NCBI GenBank assembly: GCA_934096025.1
Contig: CAKOLP010000008.1
Location: forward strand, 1-15,919
From: an uncultured Bacilli bacterium
Lineage (GTDB): Bacteria; Bacillota_I; Bacilli_A; RF39; UBA660
DNA length: 15,919 bases
Reading direction: 5' to 3'
The notes beneath the pieces are model-generated. The model saw only the letters and a program-made list of their open reading frames with translations, was not told the origin of the DNA and did no database searches. Shown here in pieces: positions 7,936 to 15,919 of the stretch (positions are counted from its first letter, which is position 1; every line of letters starts with the position of its first letter). The translations under genes were made by a program, and so were the position numbers.

Positions 7936-8074
7936 AAATCCACTTCCTTAAGAAAGTATTATATAATATTCGTATAAAACATTTATATTTTTTTGTTATT
8001 GATACAGCAGATTTTGAGTTATATTGTGAAAAATATTGGCCAACACTACGAATACCTAGATGAAGTATTGCATG

Positions 8075-8112
8075 AAAAATACCCAAGGCTTTACTTGTCC
8101 TTGGGTATTTTT
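8075..8112. terminator. Strong rho-independent terminator after the Wadjet operon
   Basis: AAAAATACCCAAGG (8075-8088) and CCTTGGGTATTTTT (8099-8112) make a perfect 14-bp stem with a 10-base loop. The GC-rich CCCAAGG core is flanked by A and T tracts, so it can terminate in both directions. On the minus strand it lies 19 bases after the jetD stop and is the natural end of the jet transcript. Confidence 0.9.
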
Positions 8113-8131
8113 GCAAATTGTGTATAAGTTT

Positions 8132-9382
8132 TTACTTATCAATATTTTTTTGAATATATTCTTTGATGCGAGCAATATTTTGTTCTTGATATCCCGATGC
8201 ATTATTTTGAAGTATTAATTCTTTAATCTTTTGTAAGTCTTTTGTATAAATTTTTTCTAATTTCTTTAATCTACTCGAAGTAATGCTTTTTTGAGATTTG
8301 GCATTATTATAATCTCTTTCATCATAACATATTAAAGTTATAGCCGGAAACATAGTTTTTAATTTTTCCGCTATTAAAAGGCCTTCTGGGTCAAAGTCGC
8401 CATTATAATACATTTTGATATTGTTCTTACTTAATTTTTTTAATAAAGTATACAATGATAGATTAGGCATACCCGATGTTATTATAATTGGAATTTTCAA
8501 ATCCATTAAGGTGGCTAAAATAGAGGGATTTTCAAAAATATAAACTTTTTTGTCTTTAGTTGTAAAATTATCTATGTTATTTATATTTAAAAGATTTAAA
8601 TTAACTACTGTATCATTATTATCTAGTTCATCTAATATTTTTGTTCCTCTGAGTTTATAAGTTATGACAAAATTAGATATTAAATCTATACAGACATTTA
8701 TTTCCGATAAAAGATTTATCTTACATGCATTACTTTCTTCATATTCTGTTTTTTTTATTTTAGCTAAGACTTTTAAAAATAAAACGGAAGTACTGTTGTT
8801 GAAGTCAAGAAAATGGGGGTTGCCTGTTACTGATGAAAACACAGATAAAGATGTTGGAACTTTTGGAATATTATCTAAAAGTTTTAATATATTTTCTAAT
8901 TCTTCTTCTAATCTTAGTTTATTTTTATTATATTTTTGCATAATTAGCCTATTTAATGCTACATCATTTTTGATAATTTCCCATACAATATCTGTATACT
9001 TTCGATGTTTATTCTTATCATATAGTTGTTGAAAAAAATTTGTTTTTTCATCTTGCTTTAATCTTTTGATTTCATTTTTAGTTGATATATTTTCTTTAAA
9101 ATAAGCATTTAGAAACAAAATCCAGTCAAATCCCTTAAATTTTCCCTCTTCTACTTTTTTACTTATAGCTTTAAAAGAAACTTTTAAGGAAGTTCCTTGA
9201 TTTATTTTTTTGCCTAATAAATTACTAATATCAACACTCTCTTCTTCCGTTATATTATTTATTATTACTGTGCCACTGGGACGAGATAACAAAATATACT
9301 TTTCTTTAAGCGCTTCTAATAATCTTTTAAAACCTTTTTTAGAATGAAAGTATTCTGCCATTTCAGAATTAATATCCTGCAT
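8132..9382 (-). CDS. jetD: Wadjet protein JetD, Toprim-domain nuclease (DUF2399/TIGR02679-like)
   Basis: JetD is the DNA-cleaving subunit of Wadjet: its Toprim domain cuts circular DNA after the JetABC motor has stalled on it. The C-terminal third shows the Toprim core, with FENPS (Glu284) as the first acidic residue and GDFDPEGL (328-335) supplying the DxD pair (Asp329, Asp331). The DUF2399 family pattern TGNPHFLDF (186-194) lies before it, and the N-terminal half is a helical, Lys-rich arm-like region. The ATG at 9380-9382 is chosen because AAAGGTG ends 6 bases upstream. An in-frame GTG at 9391 lies within that Shine-Dalgarno itself and is unlikely to be used. The resulting length is 416 residues. 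It overlaps the end of jetC by 14 bases, is last in the operon, and is followed by the hairpin at 8075-8112. The catalytic residues appear intact. Confidence 0.92.
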   Translation of the reverse strand: MQDINSEMAEYFHSKKGFKRLLEALKEKYILLSRPSGTVIINNITEEESVDISNLLGKKINQGTSLKVSFKAISKKVEEGKFKGFDWILFLNAYFKENISTKNEIKRLKQDEKTNFFQQLYDKNKHRKYTDIVWEIIKNDVALNRLIMQKYNKNKLRLEEELENILKLLDNIPKVPTSLSVFSSVTGNPHFLDFNNSTSVLFLKVLAKIKKTEYEESNACKINLLSEINVCIDLISNFVITYKLRGTKILDELDNNDTVVNLNLLNINNIDNFTTKDKKVYIFENPSILATLMDLKIPIIITSGMPNLSLYTLLKKLSKNNIKMYYNGDFDPEGLLIAEKLKTMFPAITLICYDERDYNNAKSQKSITSSRLKKLEKIYTKDLQKIKELILQNNASGYQEQNIARIKEYIQKNIDK

Positions 9383-12300
9383 AAATGTCACCTTTTTCTA
9401 GTATTTCTTTAGCATGACCATTCCACTTATAGTGTCTTACACCTACGGCTTTGTGTACTTCATCTTTTATTAATTCGCAAATAGATAATTCTTTGATGGT
9501 ATCATAGTCTCCCCATAATGATTGGGATGTTAAAATATAATCTAAGTTAAGTTGAGATAATATGCTAAACATTTCTCTAATATTTGCATTATCTACCCCT
9601 GCAAAAGCTTCATCTAGGGCAATTAGCCTTAAAGATTCTGGTTTGGCATTTAATAATTTAGCATAAACTGCTGCAAATAAAGGAACATACATACTTTTGG
9701 CTCTTTCTCCTCCACTTAATACAGAAAATACTTTGTTTGTTAATTCTTTTCTTTCGGCACCTTTACGCTTGTAGTATAGTTTAAATTCAAACCAATTTCT
9801 ATAATCTAAAACATTAAATATCACATTACTATAACTATCATTTATTTTTTCATTAAATTCTAGTTCTTTTTTAATTCGACTTTGAAAATGATTAATTAAT
9901 TTATCACTATCTTCTTTATTTAATTGACTTGCATCAATTTTAAACAAACGAACTAATTCTTTAGTATCCAATTCATCCTCGGTAAATGCAGTTTTACTTT
10001 TCCATTCTAATTCAAAAGATAAATTACTATCTATTTGAGTGCTTTTCATTATTTCATTCATTCTTTTTATCCATTCTTTTGAAGATTCAATTTTGTCCCT
10101 GATTTTTCCTCCGATAGTTTTTAGTAAAATATCTTCGAATAGTTTTCTTTCTTGCTCACTAATATAATTTTTACTTTCATCTATTGCAGCTTTTAATTGT
10201 TCATTTAATTCAAATAAAGTTAATTTTTTCCCTTGATATATGGTTTCTAAGTCATCTCTAGAAGCATATTCCATTACCTTTAATATTTCTTCTTTTTCTA
10301 AGCCTTTTTGTTCATAATCTTCGATTAGTTTTTCATTGGAAGTAAAAATTTTCTTAGTTGTAAGTCGATAATCTAACAACTCTTGTTTATATTTGTTAAA
10401 TGCTTCGAAGTAATTATTGCTAGCATCAGTTAAGTTATTGTTTTCACGGTGTTTTAAATTTGATAAAATCTTATTTAAGTCTAAGGTATCCTCTTTTTTA
10501 AATATATAATGTAGGTTAAATTCCTTTTCTAAGATATATTTTTTCAAGTCCATAATTAACTTTTCTTTACTTAATTTTTGAACTATACTTTCTATGTCTT
10601 TTTGCAATTCATCTACACTGTTTTTTAGTTTTCCTTTTTCTTCCCTTAGAGCATTGTTTGTTTCAGGAATTAATTTAATTTTTGCGGTTAGTTGTTCTAA
10701 TTCCTCGATTAATTTTTTGTTATCAGGGTTTTCTAATATTTCTTCAATTGCACGTTTTTGGGCGCTTAATTCTCGATATTTTTTATCTCTTTCATTTTCT
10801 TCACCTAATAAATCTTCAATTTTGTCACATAAGTCTTCGATAGACGATTTCTTACTGTTTTGTTCATCAATTAATATATTGGTACGCTTTTCTTCGTTTT
10901 CTAAGTCGTTTACTTGATCTTTTAGGGTTTCAATTTGTCGTAATACTGTTTGATAACTAATTAAATTTAAAGGTATTGTTATATTTTCTTTAATAGAATT
11001 AATGTTTACTATTAGTTTTTGAATTTCTTCATTTTTTTGGTTAATACTTTTTATGAAAGAGTTACTTTGTTTAAGTTGAGTTTCTATTTCAATATTTTTG
11101 ATTTTTATCTTATCATTTATTTCTTCTAAATAAGTGTTTTTGGGAAAAGACTCATAAAGTTGTTCTAATTCTCTTATTTTATTATTTATAGAATCTAACA
11201 TGTTTTGATAATTATTTATAATTTTTTTATGTTCTTCTATACTTTTTTCTAAAGTTCTTACTTGAAGTTTATGTTCTTCTTCTCTTTTTAATAAACCAAT
11301 ATATTTACTTTGATATTCACAAGAGGGATATCCTATTAAAAAGTCTAAAGCATAATTATTAGTATTTATATAGAAACTATCAGCTTCATCAATGTTTATA
11401 CTTGCTAAGATATCTTGGATTTCTTGAATAGATACAACTTCATTTTCTATTACGTCAAAATATTTTAAAATATTGTTTTTTTGGGGTGTTCCTTTTTTTA
11501 AGAAAATAGATTTAATATCTTTGACTTCTTTTAAATACTTCTCAGGTATTAATTTAGCATTTAAGATATTCATCGATATAAGTAACTCTTCTAGACGGTT
11601 TCTGTCAGTTTCTTTAATATCATGTTTAAATTCTATAACTTTATATAAAGCAATATAAGGAATATTCTTTTCTTTTAACTTTGCCTCAGATTTAGCTGTT
11701 ATTTCTTCTTCTTGATATTCGATTTCTTTGTTTTCTTGTAATATTCTAAGTTCTTCTTTTAATGCAGTTAGATCTTTGTTAGTTGTTTCTATCTTATTTA
11801 AAATCTTATTTTTATCAGTTTTAGTAATTTCTTCGAAATATTTTATTTCTTTTTGATACTCTTCTTTGGCTTTTATGAAATTATCACAATTATATTCACT
11901 AATAATATCAAATATTTTCTTTTTAACATTTTCGGTTATTTGAAAAATTTTGCTTTTACTAAATAAAAGGTTAATAGCATCTTTAAATTCCATGATGGCA
12001 GTTGATAGGGTTTCAATTAATTTATTTCTTTCAGTTTCATTAAATGCTATAGCTTTTTGTTGAGAAATATTTTGTTCTTCTAGATAACTTATTTCACTTT
12101 CTAATTTTTCTTTGTTTTCTAATTTTTCTTTTATTTGATTTAGTTTTATTTTGTATTTTGCAACTTCACTTTTAAGAAAATCATAGTTTATATCATCACT
12201 ATTTATTATAATAGATATATTTGGTATTTTTACGTCTTCATTTATGGAAAGTATTTCTTCACGTATATTATTTACCGTTTTTTTGCTACCATAAATTTTA

Positions 12301-13427
12301 TCTTCGATAGTTGCTAAGTCATGTTGATAACTATTTTCTTTTTCCCTGGCATTTACTAATTTTTGTCTTAATTCACTAAGATATTTTTCTATTTTTGCTA
12401 ATTCTTGTTTTAATTCATTTAACTTATTGGCAGATTCCTTTAAATCCTTATTATCTATAGAATTTAGTTTAGTTTCAATTTCTGTCTTTTCTTGTTCTAA
12501 GGCAGAAATGCTTTCTTCTATTTCTTGAAGTCTTAAAGTAGCTTGAGATTTATTTTTCTCTTTTTCCGATAAGTTTCGTTGATATTCTTGAATTTTAGTT
12601 TTACTTTCTTCTACTCTCTTTGCTTTGTTATATATTTGGATTTCATTATAATTTTGATAAGTTTTAGATAAGTAAAATATTGATTTTAAGTTGTTATTTA
12701 ATGTCTCTATTTTTTCCTTAGTTTTATTTGTGTCCTCGATAGCTTCCGATATTGGTCGTATATCACTTTCAGATAAGGGTTGTAAAACACTAGTTAAGAT
12801 GGACATAAGCTTTGTAGGATTGTAATCCTTAGATAGTTTTGAACTTCTTAATTGAAGTAAAACGTTTATGAATTCATCATATGCATCGATGCTAGGAAAT
12901 CCAAATAATAAATCATTTACTGCTGCTTTATATTCCTTTGTTGTTTCTACAAAGATATTATCTTTGCCAATATTGGCCCGTAGTTCTCTTTTTGGCATTA
13001 ATATTTTGGTATTATATTTATATAATTGAAAATCTTTTCCTATTCTTTTGCCATCTTTTAAAGCAAATCCCCAGAAATCTGTAGGTCTTCCCTTTTTGGC
13101 ATGTAAACCAATTCCTATTGTGACATATTTATTCTTTGCTTCATTAAATGTTTCCATATAAAGATAGCCAGTTGATTCAGGTTCTTGTTCACCATCAGCT
13201 GGTCCAAGTAAATAATCTTCTATTCTTTTTTCCTTTGTACCAAAAGGGTCTAGTCTTGATGGCAATTTATTTCCATCTAATATTAGAGGAATAAAAGATT
13301 GCATAGTAATAGATTTTCCACTACCATTACTTCCTCTTAATAAAAGCTTTCCATCAAAAAAATTAAATTCTTCATCATCAAAATACCAAAAATTTAATAA
13401 ACCAATTCGTGTTACTTTAAAATTCAT
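9369..13427 (-). CDS. jetC: Wadjet protein JetC, SMC/MukB-like ATPase (TIGR02680-like)
   Basis: JetC is the motor of Wadjet: a dimeric SMC-like ATPase that extrudes DNA loops. In 1352 residues it has an N-terminal head half, with the family opening RIGLLNFWYFDDEEF followed by Walker A GSNGSGKS (32-39) and DGNKLPSRLDP. Two heptad-rich coiled-coil arms span about 230-583 and 707-1100. A globular hinge-like stretch lies between them (about 583-707, IALYKVIEF through CEYQSKY). The C-terminal head half has the ABC signature LSGGE (1237-1241) and Walker B LIALDE (1268-1273, catalytic Glu1273) followed by the D-loop GVD. Two adjacent ATGs occur (13428-13430 and 13425-13427). The second is 5 bases after GGAGG and is preferred; the longer open frame to 13490 lacks a ribosome site and runs inside jetB. 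It overlaps jetB by 11 bases and jetD by 14. ATPase motifs are intact. A plain SbcC or condensin is ruled out by the opening motif and the neighbours. Confidence 0.95.
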   Translation of the reverse strand: MNFKVTRIGLLNFWYFDDEEFNFFDGKLLLRGSNGSGKSITMQSFIPLILDGNKLPSRLDPFGTKEKRIEDYLLGPADGEQEPESTGYLYMETFNEAKNKYVTIGIGLHAKKGRPTDFWGFALKDGKRIGKDFQLYKYNTKILMPKRELRANIGKDNIFVETTKEYKAAVNDLLFGFPSIDAYDEFINVLLQLRSSKLSKDYNPTKLMSILTSVLQPLSESDIRPISEAIEDTNKTKEKIETLNNNLKSIFYLSKTYQNYNEIQIYNKAKRVEESKTKIQEYQRNLSEKEKNKSQATLRLQEIEESISALEQEKTEIETKLNSIDNKDLKESANKLNELKQELAKIEKYLSELRQKLVNAREKENSYQHDLATIEDKIYGSKKTVNNIREEILSINEDVKIPNISIIINSDDINYDFLKSEVAKYKIKLNQIKEKLENKEKLESEISYLEEQNISQQKAIAFNETERNKLIETLSTAIMEFKDAINLLFSKSKIFQITENVKKKIFDIISEYNCDNFIKAKEEYQKEIKYFEEITKTDKNKILNKIETTNKDLTALKEELRILQENKEIEYQEEEITAKSEAKLKEKNIPYIALYKVIEFKHDIKETDRNRLEELLISMNILNAKLIPEKYLKEVKDIKSIFLKKGTPQKNNILKYFDVIENEVVSIQEIQDILASINIDEADSFYINTNNYALDFLIGYPSCEYQSKYIGLLKREEEHKLQVRTLEKSIEEHKKIINNYQNMLDSINNKIRELEQLYESFPKNTYLEEINDKIKIKNIEIETQLKQSNSFIKSINQKNEEIQKLIVNINSIKENITIPLNLISYQTVLRQIETLKDQVNDLENEEKRTNILIDEQNSKKSSIEDLCDKIEDLLGEENERDKKYRELSAQKRAIEEILENPDNKKLIEELEQLTAKIKLIPETNNALREEKGKLKNSVDELQKDIESIVQKLSKEKLIMDLKKYILEKEFNLHYIFKKEDTLDLNKILSNLKHRENNNLTDASNNYFEAFNKYKQELLDYRLTTKKIFTSNEKLIEDYEQKGLEKEEILKVMEYASRDDLETIYQGKKLTLFELNEQLKAAIDESKNYISEQERKLFEDILLKTIGGKIRDKIESSKEWIKRMNEIMKSTQIDSNLSFELEWKSKTAFTEDELDTKELVRLFKIDASQLNKEDSDKLINHFQSRIKKELEFNEKINDSYSNVIFNVLDYRNWFEFKLYYKRKGAERKELTNKVFSVLSGGERAKSMYVPLFAAVYAKLLNAKPESLRLIALDEAFAGVDNANIREMFSILSQLNLDYILTSQSLWGDYDTIKELSICELIKDEVHKAVGVRHYKWNGHAKEILEKGDIYAGY

Positions 13428-14607
13428 CATTACCTCCGAAAAGACTTGTTTGTAGATTTTTTTCTTCTTCAATATCTTTTGTTTTTCCAATTAATCTTGC
13501 TATTGTAGGATATATTATAATATCTGTATTTTTCTTTTCAATCATGTTATATTTTTCCATGTATTCTACAACTAAGTCGTAAAATTTCTTATCTGTTTCT
13601 TTTAAAAGCGTTTTACCTATATAGGGAGCTTTTGTTCTTTTAATTTCACTTATTAATGATTCAAAATAGCTTTCCTTAATTGTTGCAGTTTCAAAATTAT
13701 CTAATACTATTTTTTTATTGTTAATATCTTCTAATAACCTTGTATTTATCATTAATACTATTTCTGTCATTTTCTTATTATTTGGGAAGTTATCTTTTTC
13801 TGTATAACTTTCTTCATCATATAAAAGTGCCAAGTTATGTGTTACTTCCAATTCCATATTTAAATGTTTACTTAGTTCCGATTTAATATAATTTTGATTT
13901 TTTTTAATGTAATCTAATTCATTTGTTGATAAGTCTTTTGCTGATACTGCCGGAGTATATAATATATTTCTAAATACTTTATACTTTCTTACTGTTTTTC
14001 TTTCTTCCTCTTGGGTTAGAAATTCATTTTTCACAAAATCTTCTGGTGTTGTTATTTCGTTAATACCAGTATCAAACATACGCATTACATAGTTAGATAT
14101 CCCCATCGATTCATATAAAGCTTCTGCATCTTTACTTTCTACAAAAGTTACTTTACTAATATCTTTAACTTTAATTACTTGTAGTTCTTCTAAAAAAGTT
14201 ATTACATTTGATAAGCTTTTTCTATCTTGAGTTTTATTCCAATCTGGAATATGGTTTAATTCCAGTGTTATAGAAGTGTTTTTTACATAGTCAATCAAGT
14301 CTGATAATACAAAATAATCCCCTCTGGTTTTATCTTCTAAGAATAAAAGAATAAGCATTAGTATTACATAATCTAAAATAGAGTTAAAATTAGATAAGTT
14401 TTCATTTCTCTTAATTATTGAGGGAATTTTTTCAAGCTTAATAAATCGATCATGAATTATTAGATTGCTTCCTAGGTTTTCAGAAACAAAGTCTTTAATC
14501 TTATTTTTTTTACTTTTAATTTGATAATATAATTCTCGGTCATAATCTTTTGTTATCCAAAAATTATACATTAAGGCTTTTAATTCCTTTTCAATTATAC
14601 TATCCAT
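13417..14607 (-). CDS. jetB: Wadjet protein JetB, KITE-like subunit (DUF2398/TIGR02678-like)
   Basis: JetB is the small partner that binds the kleisin-like JetA and helps assemble the SMC motor, comparable to MukE or MksE. The 396-residue protein has no catalytic motif. It looks like tandem winged-helix DNA/protein-binding modules. The DUF2398 pattern is recognisable in KYKVFRNILYTPAVSAKDL (about 210-228) followed by the helical YIKKNQNYIKSELSKHL, then EVTHNLALLYDEE and DNFPNNKKMTEIVLMI. Recognition relies on this pattern together with its place between jetA and jetC. The ATG at 14605-14607 has AGGTG 6 bases upstream. A GTG 9 bases earlier overlaps that site, so it is not chosen. The start overlaps the jetA stop by 8 bases and the end overlaps jetC, with the jetC ribosome site GGAGGT inside its last codons. 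No frameshift or truncation is seen. Confidence 0.88.
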   Translation of the reverse strand: MDSIIEKELKALMYNFWITKDYDRELYYQIKSKKNKIKDFVSENLGSNLIIHDRFIKLEKIPSIIKRNENLSNFNSILDYVILMLILLFLEDKTRGDYFVLSDLIDYVKNTSITLELNHIPDWNKTQDRKSLSNVITFLEELQVIKVKDISKVTFVESKDAEALYESMGISNYVMRMFDTGINEITTPEDFVKNEFLTQEEERKTVRKYKVFRNILYTPAVSAKDLSTNELDYIKKNQNYIKSELSKHLNMELEVTHNLALLYDEESYTEKDNFPNNKKMTEIVLMINTRLLEDINNKKIVLDNFETATIKESYFESLISEIKRTKAPYIGKTLLKETDKKFYDLVVEYMEKYNMIEKKNTDIIIYPTIARLIGKTKDIEEEKNLQTSLFGGNDEF

Positions 14608-15919
14608 TTTCCTCACCTACTTCAATTTTAATTTTTCTACTGTTAAGTTCAAATATTCCATCTGGAGAAATAATTTTACACTTTTCTGTTGATTCATCTT
14701 GGATATAATAACTATAACCAAATTCTGATTCTTTATTTTTGGTGCCATTAAACTTTTCTATTAAATCTAAAACGTATCTTCTTTCAACTTCATCTAGAGT
14801 AATTGTATCTTTTAGATTTATAACACCAGATTTTATTAAGTTTTTGATACACTTTTTTCTTCTAAGTTCATTTTCCCGCACTTCTTCTAAAATACGTTCT
14901 TTTTCTATAGTTTTATCTTTGATTCTACCGTTTTCTGTTTTTATCTTGTATTCTTTAGCTGTAGTATTGATAAGAATTTCTAAAGGGGGAACATCATAAC
15001 TTTTTACTAGTGAATCTGTTTCTAATGTTGAATGTGATTTAAAATGTCTAGTTTTAATTACCCCGAATAAAGAAACTGATAGACATGATGCTTCTTCTAA
15101 AGTATTTAAGTTATCAAATAAACGACAAATATGTTTATATTCTTCTTTACGATTAATCATATTTCCATGTAATTCCATTAGAGAATTTGCATATTTATAT
15201 ATTTTTTCAATTATATTTTGGGTGGCTTCAAGTAGTCTTTCACCCTCACTTTGGCCAGATGTTGATGTAAACCATTTTTTTAAGCTTAGCCATTTTCCAT
15301 GGTTTATTTTTCTTAATTTTTGATAGTCAAAATCTGGTGATATAGTTGGATTCTTTTTTTGATGTATTATTAGGGCATTCATTAGTTTTGTAATTTTTTC
15401 TTCAGTTAGTTCTTGCAACGAATTTTTAATTAATGTAATATTCTTTATGTAACTATTAATAAAATCATTTATATAATGAATGACACTACTTTTAAATTCT
15501 AGAAAAGTACTACTTTGCAAGAGCTCTTCTGTTTTTGCTTCATGAAACTTCTTTAAAAAGTCTTGATAATGCTCATTTAAGGTCTTAAAATCATTGTTTA
15601 AATCACTCCATAAATCAAATATTTGTTGTTCATCCATATTATCAATATCCACTAGTCTTTTTAGCAAATCCTTGATTCTGTCGAATAACCGAGGTTCTAA
15701 AGATGCAACTTTTACTTCTATTTCAGCAAGTGCAATAGTCATTCTTTCTACAATTACAGCTTCATCTGTCAATTGATAACGAAAATTGCGATATTTAAAG
15801 TCATTTATGGTGTTTACATTTGTCGTGTCTTGTAACTTTGTTATGGAATTATTGTTTAAAAGAAATTCTAAATCTCTTTCACATTCTTCCTCTGTATAAT
15901 CTTCTAAATACTCTTTGAC
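14600..15919 (-). CDS. jetA: Wadjet protein JetA, kleisin-like subunit (DUF2397/TIGR02677-like), 5' end outside window
   Basis: JetA is the kleisin-like subunit that bridges the JetC heads and binds JetB. The frame is open to the window's right edge, giving 439 residues; an apparent start at a TTG (15770-15772) is only an internal Leu. Family proteins are about 480-500 residues, so roughly 50 are missing. The first visible part is a winged-helix segment (TEEECERDLEFLLNNN, then the RNFRYQLTDEAVIVER motif typical of DUF2397). Long helices follow, then GKWLSLKKWFTSTSG with the following GERLL. Later come NRKEEYKHICRLF and SLFGVIKTRHF, matching the family's C-terminal half, and PPLEI. The last codons overlap the jetB start and contain its Shine-Dalgarno. 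It is first in the visible operon; the promoter lies outside. Subtype naming is uncertain: I believe this gene set is type II in the original Wadjet scheme, but this is from memory. Confidence 0.9.
   Translation of the reverse strand, partial: VKEYLEDYTEEECERDLEFLLNNNSITKLQDTTNVNTINDFKYRNFRYQLTDEAVIVERMTIALAEIEVKVASLEPRLFDRIKDLLKRLVDIDNMDEQQIFDLWSDLNNDFKTLNEHYQDFLKKFHEAKTEELLQSSTFLEFKSSVIHYINDFINSYIKNITLIKNSLQELTEEKITKLMNALIIHQKKNPTISPDFDYQKLRKINHGKWLSLKKWFTSTSGQSEGERLLEATQNIIEKIYKYANSLMELHGNMINRKEEYKHICRLFDNLNTLEEASCLSVSLFGVIKTRHFKSHSTLETDSLVKSYDVPPLEILINTTAKEYKIKTENGRIKDKTIEKERILEEVRENELRRKKCIKNLIKSGVINLKDTITLDEVERRYVLDLIEKFNGTKNKESEFGYSYYIQDESTEKCKIISPDGIFELNSRKIKIEVGEENG

Noticed and set aside
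7901..8116. 71-codon minus-strand open frame upstream of the acetyltransferase
   Set aside because: It begins inside the 8075-8112 terminator hairpin, has no ribosome site, overlaps the better-supported acetyltransferase start in another frame, and has no protein-family look.
8664..9032. 122-codon plus-strand open frame opposite jetD
   Set aside because: It lies fully antisense to the jetD coding region, has a Phe/Ser/Leu-rich shadow composition and no ribosome site.
1..15919. CRISPR arrays, tRNA or rRNA genes, insertion sequences, attachment sites
   Set aside because: No regularly spaced direct repeats, tRNA-like CCA/T-loop patterns, rRNA motifs, transposase genes or paired terminal repeats were seen on reading. 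This was by eye, so a short degenerate element could be missed.
8132..15919. Housekeeping MukBEF/MksBEF chromosome condensin or SbcCD instead of Wadjet
   Set aside because: The fourth gene has a Toprim core with the DUF2399-type GDFDPEG motif, and the partners match the DUF2397/DUF2398 patterns. Housekeeping condensins lack the nuclease, and SbcC pairs with the SbcD phosphoesterase, which is absent.

Overview
The window is AT-rich, densely packed bacterial DNA that uses ATG starts, AAGGAG-type Shine-Dalgarno sites and sigma-A-like TTGACA/TATAAT promoters. TGA acts as a stop (tilS and prfB end in TGA, and prfB carries the RF2-type TGA frameshift), so the code is the standard bacterial one and not the Mycoplasma code. 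Base composition and protein style suggest a low-GC Bacillota/Bacilli-type organism, perhaps an uncultured Erysipelotrichia/RF39-like gut lineage. That placement is an inference and no marker here settles it.

Region 1 (1-5259, all minus strand) is housekeeping. In transcription order it holds a small kinase-fold protein of unknown function, prfB (release factor 2, complete only if a +1 programmed frameshift is read), tilS (tRNA-Ile lysidine synthetase), ftsH (membrane AAA+ protease) and the start of secG, which runs off the left edge. prfB and tilS overlap by an ATGA, tilS and ftsH are 9 bases apart, and ftsH and secG are 2 bases apart, so these four form one translation and protein-quality operon.

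Region 2 (5260-8131) has back-to-back divergent promoters, then a plus-strand P1B-2 type heavy-metal (Zn/Cd/Pb) exporting ATPase. A bidirectional terminator hairpin separates it from a minus-strand GNAT acetyltransferase gene that is broken by one in-frame TAA. A second strong hairpin closes the region.

Region 3 (8132-15919, minus strand) is a four-gene defence operon, jetA-jetB-jetC-jetD. It encodes a Wadjet complex of the DUF2397/DUF2398/MukB-like/DUF2399 (TIGR02677-TIGR02680) kind. JetC is an SMC-like ATPase with both head halves, two long coiled-coil arms and a hinge. JetA and JetB are the expected kleisin-like and KITE-like partners, and JetD has a Toprim nuclease core. Known Wadjet complexes extrude loops on circular DNA and cut plasmids. 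All four genes overlap, with each downstream Shine-Dalgarno inside the upstream gene's 3' end, which points to tightly coupled, stoichiometric expression. Only the extreme N-terminus of JetA lies outside the window.

The main corrections to a naive ORF reading are: prfB extends to 4493 through a frameshift, jetB/jetC/jetD start later than the longest ORFs, jetA is open to the window edge, secG is present at the left edge, and the acetyltransferase is a pseudogene. The Wadjet system is a described family, and I found no clearly undescribed system.
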